From positions 77,006 to 112,772 of the forward strand of contig JAHDBA010000006.1 in the NCBI GenBank assembly GCA_020630615.1: a stretch of 35,767 nucleotides of DNA, written 5' to 3'. The position numbers were made by a program, and so were the translations under genes. Under the pieces are notes generated by a model. The model saw nothing but the letters and a program-made list of their open reading frames with translations, was not told the origin of the DNA and searched no databases. Of the stretch, positions 24,205 to 33,462 are shown one piece after another; positions within the stretch are counted from its first letter, which is position 1; the number at the start of each line of letters is the position of its first letter. The DNA is from Myxococcota bacterium. Its GTDB lineage: Bacteria > Myxococcota > UBA727 > JAHDBA01.

Positions 24205-26715
24205 ATGGTGCAAACCCTACCGATCGACAGCCTCAAGGTTTCCTTTTTCGAGCATTTTAAATCGACTGTAGGATTACTCGTCTTGGCTGAACCCGGGGCT
24301 GGTAAAACAACACGAGTTCCTTTCTGGGTTGCACAGGCGCATGAAGACCGTGGAGAAAAGAGACCTTTGATGTTGGCCTTGCCTCGGCGGTCCGTCGTGA
24401 CCGCGATGGTGCAGAGGTTTCGGGAACTCGAGCCAGGTGCAAGGATTGGCTTTGAAAGCGGGTGGGGCTCTGAGCGTTCGAGAGAGGACACAATTGTCTG
24501 TGTGACCTACGGGGTTTTGCAGCAACGCTTAATGCGTGATCCTCTCCTCGAAGATTTCCGTACCGTTATCTGTGATGAAATTCATGAGCGTTCGATTGAA
24601 ATGGATGCATGTCTCTCTGCACTCAAAGAAATCTCCACATTACGAGAGGACGTGTCCGTGGTTCTGATGAGCGCCACGACAGATGCATCCGCATGGTGTC
24701 GATGGTGGGACGGCTTGAAGGTACTCGAATCTCAAGGGCGTGTTTTCCCAGTTGAACAACGTTATGTTGAGGCGCGTAATCGTAATACTGACCTTCGTTT
24801 TGATTGTTCCCTTGTGGCTCGAGCTACGCGAGAGCTGTACTCCGAGTTATCTCTCGCAGCAGAGCAATCTCTCGGAAATGTCTCAAATCATGCAAAGGAT
24901 GTTTCGTGGCAGATCTTAGTGTTCTGCCCGGGGCAAAAAGAAGTGTGGGCGTGCGTGAAGGCTTTGGAGGACCTTCCGACCTTGCCGCTTTTTGGAGCAC
25001 AATCACGGAGCGAACAACTTCGTGCACTTGCTTACCCCTCCACCTCACGAATTGTTGTGGCCACCAATATAGCGGAAAGCGCTCTGACGCTTCCCAATGT
25101 TGCTGGTGTTGTCGATAGCGGTCTGGAAAAAGAGGCACGTTTCGATATCGCAACTGAGGCAACACGCTTGGTCTTGAGACGCATTTCGATTGCGTCTGCG
25201 AATCAGCGTGCCGGTCGAGCGGGTCGAGTTCGCACGGGTGTTTGCATTCGGGTGTGGCCTGAGCACGAGATGAAAGCAATGTCACCGTATCGCGAGCCAG
25301 AGGTTAAACGTGCCGATCCTCGAAACGCGATTCTGTTGTTGCGTCGTTACTGCGGAGAAACTCTCTCAGAGACAACTTTTCCAACCCCGATTCCTCCTCG
25401 TTTAAAAACATGGGCCGAGGCTTCCCTTACAACGATTGAAGCTGAGTTAAAAAACTCACCGCGAATGGAGGCCGCTTTGAATGCAGGCTTCCAATTGGAC
25501 GCGCTCCAATTTGTGGATCGTGCACTCGAATATGGAATGCTGGATTTTGCGTCAACATGGCTGACTCTGGCTCAAGAGAATTTCCGTCAAGAACGCGAGT
25601 CGCTAAACGCATCATTTACAGGGCGGGGGCAATTGAAACGACGCTTGTCTGCGCATGAGCAAAAACTCAAATCGAGGCTCCTAAGACGCTTGGAGACGTT
25701 GTCGAAGACCTTCCCGATGCGTGCGGATGTTAATATCGAAAGAGAACTTCAAGGTGTTGAGGAGCTTCTGGTTCGCGGTCACCTTCAATCGGTGGCGAAG
25801 CGTGTTCGAGAGAGGCGTTATCAACGTTTTGATGGTGTGCAAGTTCGAGTTCCCGAGGGGATTCATCAAGAATGGATTTTGGTTCTGGCCTTGCAGCGTG
25901 CTTCTGCATCGCACGGAGGAACGCTGTGGGCTCGCTCAATTTGGGAGATAGAGAGCTTGGATGTCCCGGCACTCTTGAACTCGATTGTTGTGAAAGGTTC
26001 TGTTGCGCAGGTCGATTCAACAGGGCGTTGTCGTGTCTTTGAACAAAAACAATTGGGGAAAATCAAGATCGCACGACGGGAGCTGGAAAAGCCAAACCCA
26101 CTTCTTATAGACGAAGCCCTGCGTACTTGGTGGAGTGAGAACTATGAAAGACAGCTTAAGCTTGAAGGTGCCAGCAAAATGTTCTTGGGGCGCTACAAAC
26201 TTGTTCGAGAACGATGCGATTCCGAGTTGCCACAAATTAGCGAGAGCGACATTGCCAATTGGGTCTTAGATTATCATTCGGTCATTCAGAGCGTTCAGGA
26301 GCTCCTATCGACGCCAATCATGGATCTTTTTAACGCCCATGTTGATTACAGGACGCGTGCACGTATCGATGAGCTCGCACCTCGCAGCATTTCGAACCCA
26401 TATCGAACGCGACAGGGAAAACTTGCGCGACGGGATTTCAAGATCGATTACGATGACCCGAGTGGAGAACCGGTACTTAGTGCACGCATTCAGCATCTCT
26501 TTCTCTTCACTCAACACCCCTATGTTTTGGGCGGTCGTTTAGCATTGCGAGTCCAATTGTTGGCACCCAACATGCGTCCTGCGCAAGTCACCAGGGACTT
26601 ACCTGCATTTTGGCAGGGGTCCTATCAAGAGGTTCGCAAAGAACTACGTGGGCGTTACCCGAAACATTACTGGCCAGACCGAAATGAGCTTCAGGAATTG
26701 CAACGAAGATCCTAA
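24205..26715 (+). CDS. hrpB: DEAH-box ATP-dependent helicase HrpB
   Basis: HrpB is a cytosolic DEAH-type nucleic-acid helicase. The 836-residue product has Walker A GAGKTTRVP (31-39), the Walker B variant CDEIHERS (123-130), SAT (MSATTDA), and the helicase motif VI QRAGRAGR (334-341). A winged-helix/ratchet-like part follows, then the HrpB-specific C-terminal domain ending LPAFWQGSYQEVRKELRGRY and PKHYWPDR, which separates HrpB from HrpA. The length matches the family (about 810-850). A ggagg ribosome binding site lies eight bases before the ATG. It follows the CPxCG gene and converges on the peptidase gene. Confidence 0.93.
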   Translation: MVQTLPIDSLKVSFFEHFKSTVGLLVLAEPGAGKTTRVPFWVAQAHEDRGEKRPLMLALPRRSVVTAMVQRFRELEPGARIGFESGWGSERSREDTIVCVTYGVLQQRLMRDPLLEDFRTVICDEIHERSIEMDACLSALKEISTLREDVSVVLMSATTDASAWCRWWDGLKVLESQGRVFPVEQRYVEARNRNTDLRFDCSLVARATRELYSELSLAAEQSLGNVSNHAKDVSWQILVFCPGQKEVWACVKALEDLPTLPLFGAQSRSEQLRALAYPSTSRIVVATNIAESALTLPNVAGVVDSGLEKEARFDIATEATRLVLRRISIASANQRAGRAGRVRTGVCIRVWPEHEMKAMSPYREPEVKRADPRNAILLLRRYCGETLSETTFPTPIPPRLKTWAEASLTTIEAELKNSPRMEAALNAGFQLDALQFVDRALEYGMLDFASTWLTLAQENFRQERESLNASFTGRGQLKRRLSAHEQKLKSRLLRRLETLSKTFPMRADVNIERELQGVEELLVRGHLQSVAKRVRERRYQRFDGVQVRVPEGIHQEWILVLALQRASASHGGTLWARSIWEIESLDVPALLNSIVVKGSVAQVDSTGRCRVFEQKQLGKIKIARRELEKPNPLLIDEALRTWWSENYERQLKLEGASKMFLGRYKLVRERCDSELPQISESDIANWVLDYHSVIQSVQELLSTPIMDLFNAHVDYRTRARIDELAPRSISNPYRTRQGKLARRDFKIDYDDPSGEPVLSARIQHLFLFTQHPYVLGGRLALRVQLLAPNMRPAQVTRDLPAFWQGSYQEVRKELRGRYPKHYWPDRNELQELQRRS

Positions 26716-26759
26716 AGCTGTGTTAAAATCTCGTTCCCAAGAGTGTAACGCGTCTCACG

Positions 26760-28976
26760 CTATTGCAAATTAGACTCCACAAAAGCCCAAATATCCGCAA
26801 ACTCATCAATCTGCATTGCGACGGGTTTGCCTGCACCATGTCCTGCTTTCACATCAACACGCAATACAATCGGCGCGCTTCCTTGTTGATTGGCTTGGAG
26901 TCTCGCTGCAAACTTGTACGAATGTCGAGGGACAACACGGTCATCGTGATCTGCGGTGGTCACCATGGTCGCAGGGTAGGCTTGCGGTCGAATGTTGTGA
27001 TAGGGACTATAGGCGTAGAGGGTTTTAAAGTCTTTTGGATTGTCCGAGGAACCGTATTCACTGACCCATGCATGCCCAATGGTAAAGTTTTGAAAACGAA
27101 GCATATCCATTACGCCGACACCCGCTATTGCTGCAGATGCCAAGTCTGGGTTTTGCGTTATCGTTGCCCCGACAAGTAGACCACCATTCGAGCGGCCAGA
27201 GATGGCAAGACGGCTTGATGTGGTGTATCCTTTTGCGATGAGATGCTTTGCGGCCCACGCAAAATCATCGAAGACGTTTTGTTTCTTATGCAACATACCG
27301 GCTTCATGCCAAGCTTCACCAAACTCGTCACCGCCACGAAGATTGGGCATTGCAAAAATATTGCCACGCTCAAGCCATGCAAGTCGTGCTGCCTTGAAAT
27401 ATGGGGACAAGGCAATGTTAAAACCACCGTATCCGTAAAGCATCGTTTTCTGGGGCTGTGACAGGTTCACGTCTTTATGATGAATGATAAACATGGGAAC
27501 ATGCGTGCCGTCCTTTGAGCTGTACCATTCTTGTTTGACCACAAAATCGTTAGCTTGAAACGGAAGAGTTCCCGTGTTCAGGTTTTCGCCAGCACCGGTT
27601 TTAGGTTTTTCATAGGGAAGTGAACTCGGGAGATCGACTTTAAAAAGTGAACTCGGGTAGGTGAACGACTGAAAGCCATAGACAAAAGAGTTACTTTTCG
27701 CGTTTGATTGGACCTCGGCTACACTGCCCAAAGTAGGCAAGGGGAAGGTCTCAGTAATTCTCCACGTTGCCTTATCCAAAATTTGCATTGTATCACTAGC
27801 GTTCTCCATCATCGTAATGAGCCAGTAGTCTTTGACTTGATGCACTCCGGTCAAGGTTGCTTCTTGTTGTGCAAGGAGTTCTGTCCAAAAAGGTGTTTCA
27901 TGACGGTCAAGGTCGATGGCGACGATGCGCCCTTTTGGAGCTTGATGGTCTGTTTGAAAGATAAAGGTGTCACCATCATTACTGATATATTGGTATCCGG
28001 CATCAAAGGCATCCAAGAGCTTGATGATCGGGGTATTGGCTTCGAGTGGCAGAGGTTTCAGGTACACGCGGTTTCGACGGTCTGTTCCGTCCCAAATATG
28101 AATGACAAGCCATTGTTCATCCTCACTGACTGTGGGCGAGAAGCCCCATGTTGGGTTTTCCGGGCTCTCGAATAGAGTAATGTCTTCGGACTGTGGTGTG
28201 CCAATGCGATGGAGCATGAGTGATTGTCTGGTGTTTTGCTCTGCGAGTTCAGCTCCCGTCTTTGGCGCCGGGTAGCGGCTATAGGTAAACGCGGAAGAAT
28301 CCGGGAGCCAAGTCGCCTCAGAGAACTTTGACCAATAGATCTCATCGCTACGAAAACTCATCGTCTCAAGGTCAAAGACTTTCCAGGTGCGCCAGTCGGA
28401 GCCACCTTCCGATTGCGAAATTGCAATGAGTTTATTATCTGGCGACACACTGTATTCCCCGAGCGACACGGTTCCATCACTGGACCATGCATTGGGATCA
28501 ACAAGTTCTTCGCTTTTATTTCCAACCCGACGATATAGTTTAGGTTGGTCTGCACCCGGGTTTCTTTGCAGAAAGTAGAGCACATAGTCGCGAAGTTGAG
28601 GGCTACTTTGTGTGGTGACCTCAAAATCACGGGTTAAGAGGTCTCGATATGTTTGTACGAGGGGATTGTTATCGAGAATCTTTTGCGTGTATTCGTTTTG
28701 TGCAGTGACAAAAGTCTTTGTCTCGTGACTCGTCTCGTTTTCAAGCCACCGGTAAGGGTCAGCAACGTCAATACCATGGTAGGTATCGACGTGATCGACG
28801 GTTCGGGAGGCGGGTGCGACTGGCCGCATTGGCTCGGTCTTGGTTTGTGGACTCGATTTCTGAAACATGGAGCACCCATTGATAAAATGGCATAATAGAA
28901 TCAGTGCACACACCTGACTACATAGTTTACTTTTTAAGTTTGTTGCTTTTGACTCTGTGCGAAAACGTTGCTTCAT
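26760..28976 (-). CDS. Prolyl oligopeptidase family serine peptidase (S9A), lipoprotein
   Basis: Prolyl oligopeptidases cut short peptides after proline. The 738-residue product has an N-terminal lipoprotein signal (lipobox FINGC, Cys35). The start of the fold follows (DTYHGIDVADPYRWLEN), then a seven-bladed propeller (about 110-450) and the alpha/beta-hydrolase domain. The catalytic Ser596 is in AISGRSNGG, the Asp lies in TADHDDRVVPRHS and the His in DVKAGHGAGKP. The triad is complete. The ATG at 28976 is chosen because gagg lies six bases upstream; an in-frame ATG at 28988 would overlap that site. Most POPs are soluble, so the lipid anchor places this one at a periplasmic or outer-membrane face. 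Confidence 0.92.
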   Translation of the reverse strand: MKQRFRTESKATNLKSKLCSQVCALILLCHFINGCSMFQKSSPQTKTEPMRPVAPASRTVDHVDTYHGIDVADPYRWLENETSHETKTFVTAQNEYTQKILDNNPLVQTYRDLLTRDFEVTTQSSPQLRDYVLYFLQRNPGADQPKLYRRVGNKSEELVDPNAWSSDGTVSLGEYSVSPDNKLIAISQSEGGSDWRTWKVFDLETMSFRSDEIYWSKFSEATWLPDSSAFTYSRYPAPKTGAELAEQNTRQSLMLHRIGTPQSEDITLFESPENPTWGFSPTVSEDEQWLVIHIWDGTDRRNRVYLKPLPLEANTPIIKLLDAFDAGYQYISNDGDTFIFQTDHQAPKGRIVAIDLDRHETPFWTELLAQQEATLTGVHQVKDYWLITMMENASDTMQILDKATWRITETFPLPTLGSVAEVQSNAKSNSFVYGFQSFTYPSSLFKVDLPSSLPYEKPKTGAGENLNTGTLPFQANDFVVKQEWYSSKDGTHVPMFIIHHKDVNLSQPQKTMLYGYGGFNIALSPYFKAARLAWLERGNIFAMPNLRGGDEFGEAWHEAGMLHKKQNVFDDFAWAAKHLIAKGYTTSSRLAISGRSNGGLLVGATITQNPDLASAAIAGVGVMDMLRFQNFTIGHAWVSEYGSSDNPKDFKTLYAYSPYHNIRPQAYPATMVTTADHDDRVVPRHSYKFAARLQANQQGSAPIVLRVDVKAGHGAGKPVAMQIDEFADIWAFVESNLQ

Positions 28977-29051
28977 AGTGGACCTCATGGGCGACTATTT
29001 TCGGAAGACTCGCGCTGGTCAAGCGGTCTTGGATTATGCAAAGATTCACTT

Positions 29052-29555
29052 ATGAATTCTGTTGAGTCAAATCGTACTTCAAGCAACATCAACAACGCGC
29101 AAGCCGCGATGTCGCTCGAGGAGAAACTTCAAAGCTGGAGTCAGGGCCAATCGTCTCTAAAAGGGATTTTAGAGTATTCGGATGACGAGCTCTATGCGAT
29201 CGCCCACATTGGATATTACTTCCTCAAACAAGGGAAAAACCAAGAAGCTAAAACCCTTTTTGAAGGTTTGGTGACCATCGATCCAAGAAATGACTATTAT
29301 TATCGTGCCTTGGGAGTCCTTTCTTTTAAACTTGATGACCCCGAGAAAGCGCTTCGTCAGTTTGGATATGCAATCAAGGTCAATGACAGAAATCCAGTTG
29401 CTTATGTCAATCGGGCAGAAGTTTACATTGCCCTCGGGCGGTACAGCGAAGCTTCTCAAGACTTGATTGAAGCCGGTCAACGCTGTGGACGAAGCAGCCC
29501 TCAGCTACGTTCCAAGATTGATGCCTTGTTGCAACATGCTAGAAAAAAACAGTAA
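29052..29555 (+). CDS. TPR protein resembling type III secretion chaperones (SycD/LcrH-like)
   Basis: The 167-residue product has a short N-terminal lead and about three tetratricopeptide repeats. They are ELYAIAHIGYYFLKQGKNQE with AKTLFEGLVTIDP, then YYYRALGVLSFKLDDPEKAL, then PVAYVNRAEVYIALGRYSEA. Size and layout, with the first repeat 'A-x-x-x-Y-x-G-x-x-x-E-A-x-x-x-F', fit class II type III chaperones that bind translocators. The ATG at 29052 has no clear ribosome binding site; the longer TTG start at 28968 is unlikely. It lies directly before the Cys-free candidate substrate and pairs with a second similar TPR gene after it. A general TPR adaptor is the alternative. Confidence 0.6.
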   Translation: MNSVESNRTSSNINNAQAAMSLEEKLQSWSQGQSSLKGILEYSDDELYAIAHIGYYFLKQGKNQEAKTLFEGLVTIDPRNDYYYRALGVLSFKLDDPEKALRQFGYAIKVNDRNPVAYVNRAEVYIALGRYSEASQDLIEAGQRCGRSSPQLRSKIDALLQHARKKQ

Positions 29556-29731
29556 TTAACATTGTTTGTTAAGTTTTGAAGCTCTTTAGCAACGAATTAC
29601 CCAACCTTGCTCTTACTTTTGCTGGATGGGTCAGCGCAATCTCCAAATATAGATCTGGAGAGTGAAAGTACGAAACATTTCCTGAGAGGCGCCGATATAA
29701 AGCTTGAAGACGACTTAGAGGGGAGGAACTC

Positions 29732-30472
29732 ATGTCTGGTATGAATATTTCACACGCAAACGCTGTCGCAGCTTTACAAACAATTCTTGGCCCACAGGGT
29801 ACAGCAGTTCTCGACCAGCTTGATGGCGTTCAAGATGGTTCGATCTCAGAAGAGGTTCTTCAAGCTTTTGTAGATCAGTTCGAGGCTGCAGGTATTAGTC
29901 CTGAAGCGTTAATGGGATTGGCTTCAGCTCAAACGCAAATGCCGGGTATGCCGCCATACATGGGTGGTGGGTATCCACAGGTTGGTGGTGGTGTGAGTCA
30001 AAACCAGCAAGCGAACAATGCTATGTTTAATTATCTTCAACAAATGGGAATTGGCGGGATTACAAATATGACGCCTGGAGGCTTTGGTGTTGTTGGAATG
30101 AACCCCTTTCTTGGCCATTCCAACGCAGTGACGTCAAACTTCTTGGCATCAAACCCTCAGTTTGGAGCAATCTCAAGTTATATGACGCAAGCCCCGTCTG
30201 CGAGTGCAAGTTTTGCGCAAACTGCGAACGCGTTAGAATTCCAAACAATGGGACTACGTTCAAAGGTTGAAGAACTAACTATGCTTGATCCATCTCAGTT
30301 TCCTGAAGGGTCACCCGAACGCAAGTGGGCGGAAGCGGCAAAGAAAAAACTCCCCATGTTAATGATGGATTTAGAGCAACAAATGCAAATGAAGCAGATG
30401 CTGTATCAAATGATGTCAAATATCATTAAAAAGGAAGGCGAAATAGCGAATGCGATCGCACGAAACGTGTAG
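29732..30472 (+). CDS. Unrecognised Cys-free Gly/Met/Gln-rich protein, candidate type III export substrate
   Basis: I do not recognise the 246-residue product. It has no signal peptide, membrane segment or cysteine. Residues 1-70 are helical and acidic. Residues about 72-150 are rich in Gly, Met, Pro, Gln and Asn (MPGMPPYMGGGYPQVGGG). The last 90 residues are strongly helical, with a Met/Gln-rich end (DLEQQMQMKQMLYQMM, then IIKKEGEIANAIARNV). Helical ends around a flexible middle, lack of Cys, an unusually strong ribosome binding site (ggggaggaa) and a private terminator suit an abundant exported structural or translocator protein. The flanking SycD-like genes support this. The link to type III export is inference. 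Confidence 0.6.
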   Translation: MSGMNISHANAVAALQTILGPQGTAVLDQLDGVQDGSISEEVLQAFVDQFEAAGISPEALMGLASAQTQMPGMPPYMGGGYPQVGGGVSQNQQANNAMFNYLQQMGIGGITNMTPGGFGVVGMNPFLGHSNAVTSNFLASNPQFGAISSYMTQAPSASASFAQTANALEFQTMGLRSKVEELTMLDPSQFPEGSPERKWAEAAKKKLPMLMMDLEQQMQMKQMLYQMMSNIIKKEGEIANAIARNV

Positions 30473-30494
30473 TTTAAAACCGTGTGCGGCAAGG

Positions 30495-30522
30495 ATAGAG
30501 CTCAACAGAGCTCTATTTTTTT
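30495..30522 (+). terminator. Rho-independent terminator
   Basis: A perfect 9-bp stem (ATAGAGCTC, loop AACA, GAGCTCTAT) is followed by a run of seven T. It starts 22 bases after the stop of the candidate substrate gene and ends its transcript before the second TPR gene. Confidence 0.9.
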
Positions 30523-30586
30523 GTGGGTCTATCACTTGAACAAACGCGACATACCGTGCCAACCTAACGCCAACTTGGGAGTGGGT

Positions 30587-31261
30587 GTGACAGAGGATCA
30601 AAAAGGTATAGCGGTGGTAACTGGCATTCCAGAAGTTGACCGAGCTCTTGCCTCGGGTGAGGTCATCGAAAATATGGATGAGTTTGTGACTCAAGCCATG
30701 AGCAAATATTCTCGTGATGAACTTCAGGAAATGGTCTCGAATGGTTCTATCCCGACTTTTGACGTTACGGCTGAGCGTGAACTTTCAACTGAAGATATCG
30801 TAGCATACCTCAATGGGGATAAATCTCTGGCTGAAATCCAAAACTTTGGAAAACAACAAGCCTTTGCGGTTGCAAACATTGCCTACACCCAGTTTGAACA
30901 AGGTAAATTTAAGGTTGCGAAGGAGCTTTTTACAGGTTTGGTCGCATTGGACGATACCGAGGGCTATTTTTTTCGCGTATTGGGGGCGTGCCACGAAAAG
31001 CTCGGTGAAGATGATGAAGCCGTTGCAGCGTTGTCGAAAGCCATAGAGTTGGATGGCGCCGATATCTTTGCGCTTGTGACACGTGCCGAGGTTCACTTGC
31101 GCCACGCAAGATTTAACCAAGCGCTCAATGATCTCACTGCTGCAATTGAACTTGATCCAGACAAGAAGGACCCAAGCGGATTGCGTGCTCGGGCCCTTGC
31201 CGCAGCAACTGCGACGGTGATCCAAGGTGTTTTGGATGAAAGAAATGAAACATTTACTTAA
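30587..31261 (+). CDS. Second TPR protein resembling SycD-type chaperones
   Basis: The 224-residue product has an N-terminal region of about 95 residues rich in acidic and Ser residues, then about three TPRs (AFAVANIAYTQFEQGKFKVA, YFFRVLGACHEKLGEDDEAV, IFALVTRAEVHLRHARFNQA) and an Ala-rich C-terminal helix. The TPR block clearly parallels the 29052 gene (both have the FEQGK/FLKQGK helix followed by FTGLVALD/FEGLVTID), so the two are probably paralogues. GTG at 30587 is chosen for gggag five bases upstream; a GTG at 30482 would place the terminator hairpin inside the gene. The KamA gene follows after 15 bp. Confidence 0.6.
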   Translation: MTEDQKGIAVVTGIPEVDRALASGEVIENMDEFVTQAMSKYSRDELQEMVSNGSIPTFDVTAERELSTEDIVAYLNGDKSLAEIQNFGKQQAFAVANIAYTQFEQGKFKVAKELFTGLVALDDTEGYFFRVLGACHEKLGEDDEAVAALSKAIELDGADIFALVTRAEVHLRHARFNQALNDLTAAIELDPDKKDPSGLRARALAAATATVIQGVLDERNETFT

Positions 31262-31276
31262 GAGCTTGGCTTAGAT

Positions 31277-32323
31277 TTGACAGAGCTTTCAGCCAAGCGA
31301 CCCCTGCCTCTTTTACTCGATGCTCTTGATGCCTCGGCTGAAGAGAAGCAAGCATGTGAACGACTTGATAAAAAAGAAAAACTCCCTTTTGGGGTTTCCG
31401 AACACTTCCTCACGATGATGGAAAACCCAACGGCGCGGAACGATCCATTGCGTATGCAGGTCATGCCCTCGCTCAGTGAATTCGAATCAACAAGCGTAGA
31501 GGGAGACGACCCACTCGGTGAGAAAGCGCTCGAAGAAGTGCCAAACCTCGTACACCGCTATCCAAACCGTGCACTCTTGCTTGTCACCGATCGATGTGCG
31601 TCATATTGCCGTTTTTGTACGCGCAAACGAATGGTCGGTCGGGGGCCTACACCCACAAAGGACGACCTGCGAGCTGCATTGCGCTACATTTCAGAGCATG
31701 ATGAGATTGATGATGTCATTCTTTCCGGTGGAGACCCCTTGGTGCTCTCCGATAAACGATTGCTCGATTGTTTGAGCGCGTTGCGCGCGATTCAATCCGT
31801 CAAAATTGTCCGTCTTGCGACTCGGATTCTAACTTTTAACCCGAGTCGTATTACTCAAGAACTGATTGAGTCTCTAAAGCCCTATCAGCCCTTGTATTGG
31901 ATGGTACATTTCAATCATGTTCAAGAACTAGGAGCACCTACGCGTAATGCGATTTCTCGGTTAGTTGACTCGGGCTTTTCGCTACTGAACCAAAGTGTTT
32001 TACTCAGAGGCATTAACGATGATGCAGATACGCTGGCTGCACTCTTTTCCAGCTTAGTCGAGCTTCGCGTTAAACCCTATTACTTGCATCAATGTGACTT
32101 AGCGGAGGGAACGAAACATTTTCGGGTACCGATCACGCGTGGCCAAGAGATCATGAAAAATCTACAAGGGCGATTGTCTGGTCTCGCGTTGCCTCAGTAT
32201 ATCCTGGACGTTCCAGGGGGGGCAGGCAAGATAACACTGACGCCCAACCGAGTCTTGGAAGAAAGGTCAGACCAGACCCTTTATGAAGGATCCTTAGGGC
32301 ATCAAGCCTGGTACCCAAAGTAG
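31277..32323 (+). CDS. KamA-family radical SAM aminomutase (lysine 2,3-aminomutase-like)
   Basis: Members use a 4Fe-4S cluster, SAM and PLP to move the alpha-amino group of lysine to the beta carbon, either for free lysine (KamA) or for EF-P modification (EpmB). The 348-residue product has the cluster motif DRCASYCRFCTRKR (C107, C111, C114), LSGGDPLVLSD, FNPSRITQEL, and the PLP-binding lysine in DVPGGAGKI (K318). The CTRKR form is typical of KamA rather than EpmB (which has CFRR), but efp or epmA is not in view to decide. Only a TTG start is available after the in-frame stop at 31259-31261, and no clear ribosome binding site is seen. Confidence 0.85.
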   Translation: MTELSAKRPLPLLLDALDASAEEKQACERLDKKEKLPFGVSEHFLTMMENPTARNDPLRMQVMPSLSEFESTSVEGDDPLGEKALEEVPNLVHRYPNRALLLVTDRCASYCRFCTRKRMVGRGPTPTKDDLRAALRYISEHDEIDDVILSGGDPLVLSDKRLLDCLSALRAIQSVKIVRLATRILTFNPSRITQELIESLKPYQPLYWMVHFNHVQELGAPTRNAISRLVDSGFSLLNQSVLLRGINDDADTLAALFSSLVELRVKPYYLHQCDLAEGTKHFRVPITRGQEIMKNLQGRLSGLALPQYILDVPGGAGKITLTPNRVLEERSDQTLYEGSLGHQAWYPK

Positions 32324-32358
32324 TTGGACTTAAACCCTAAACCCTCGAGCTTTTGAAT

Positions 32359-33174
32359 CTACTTCGATTCGCTTCTCACTTCGCACTGAGAACCCGGGAA
32401 AGGAACAACCTCAAGGTCTTTCCAGTCATTCAATGAGAAGGGGGTTTGCTCTGTCGCTTTGTTCGTGAGTTGCGTTTCTGTGCCATGAGTTTGAGTCTTG
32501 CCAGGTGGTGCGAATGCAAAGCGATTTGCTCCACCGCTAACGTCCATGAGTACCGATTGCTTTAGTCGTTTAAAATCCGCGTCCACAACAAGAATAATTT
32601 GTTCATAATGTTCGGATGATTTCTTGGGGCGAATGCTAATATTGATGTCTCCGGCTTCGCCAAACTGACCGGGGAAGCTTCGCAAGTCAAAAGTCTTTTC
32701 AACGGGTTCGTCCCCCCAAAGAAAGGCCATGCTTGAACTTAGTTGGTCATCGCGAAAACATGGGTTGGACATCACAACCTTGTCGTCTGGGGAGACAAGC
32801 CAAAGCTGCTCTCCATGGATAATATAGCTTTTTGAATCGCTGCCTTCGTAATCCCAACGTAAGCGACCGGGCCGCTCAACTCGAACTCTGCCCTTTGCTG
32901 TGGAGCTCTGCTCTATCGCAGGGTGATGGTAGCTTTGAGTGAAGTGCGCATCAAAGCTTGACATTGCGTTGAGAAGTTTTTGGAGCTTTGCGACCTTCGC
33001 ACCTGCCAACGGAAGGGGCTTGTGATCCTTAAGCGCATCACTTGTGCTACCCTTGGGCGAAGCCTTAACGTTGACCTTCGCCGATGTGTCACTGGCGTGC
33101 GACAAAAGCGGCACGAGGCATGTCAGACCAATACCAAGTAAGCTTGTCAGCTTTGTGCGTTGTTTTACCACCAT
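32359..33174 (-). CDS. lolA: LolA-like outer-membrane lipoprotein carrier protein
   Basis: LolA takes lipoproteins from LolCDE and carries them through the periplasm. The 271-residue product has a signal peptide (KLTSLLGIGLTCLVPLLSHA, about 8-27) and a low-complexity linker. It then has the LolA fold: SSFDAHFTQSYHHPAIEQSS, GRVRVERPGRLRWDYEG, and YIIHGEQLWLVSPDDKVV. The C-terminal strands lead to a Thr/Gln-rich tail. The length is slightly above the family norm (about 200-230), owing to the linker and tail. The ATG at 33174 is chosen for gggag five bases upstream; longer starts (33186, 33264) do not give an N-terminal signal. Confidence 0.85.
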   Translation of the reverse strand: MVVKQRTKLTSLLGIGLTCLVPLLSHASDTSAKVNVKASPKGSTSDALKDHKPLPLAGAKVAKLQKLLNAMSSFDAHFTQSYHHPAIEQSSTAKGRVRVERPGRLRWDYEGSDSKSYIIHGEQLWLVSPDDKVVMSNPCFRDDQLSSSMAFLWGDEPVEKTFDLRSFPGQFGEAGDINISIRPKKSSEHYEQIILVVDADFKRLKQSVLMDVSGGANRFAFAPPGKTQTHGTETQLTNKATEQTPFSLNDWKDLEVVPFPGSQCEVRSESK

Positions 33175-33462
33175 TGCGTCTCCCATTTTTCTATCTTTTG
33201 CGTCACTTCGAGGCATTCGTCCACGGGGTTGTGCTAAGGTTTGCAGGCATGGACACCCACCCACAACTGCCCTGATCTTAGCACACTTTTAACTGGGACG
33301 TGCTTTGGCGACACGTATTCAAAGAAGGATCAAGGCAGAGGAAGGATTAGAGGTGAGGCAAGAGCTAAAGCGTGGGATTCGATTATGTGAGCTCTGTATA
33401 TTTTGCGACCCTTGACTTTATCTTCCTTGTCACAAATGGGATAGTCGAATGAGGAGTACAGA

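Noticed and set aside
29641..29660. Inverted repeat CTCCA / TGGAG upstream of the candidate substrate gene
   Set aside because: Only five base pairs with a ten-base spacer and no clear promoter beside it; too weak to call an operator.
30482..30586. GTG start at 30482 extending the second TPR gene upstream
   Set aside because: The extension would run through the terminator hairpin at 30495-30522 and has no ribosome binding site, whereas GTG at 30587 has gggag at good spacing.
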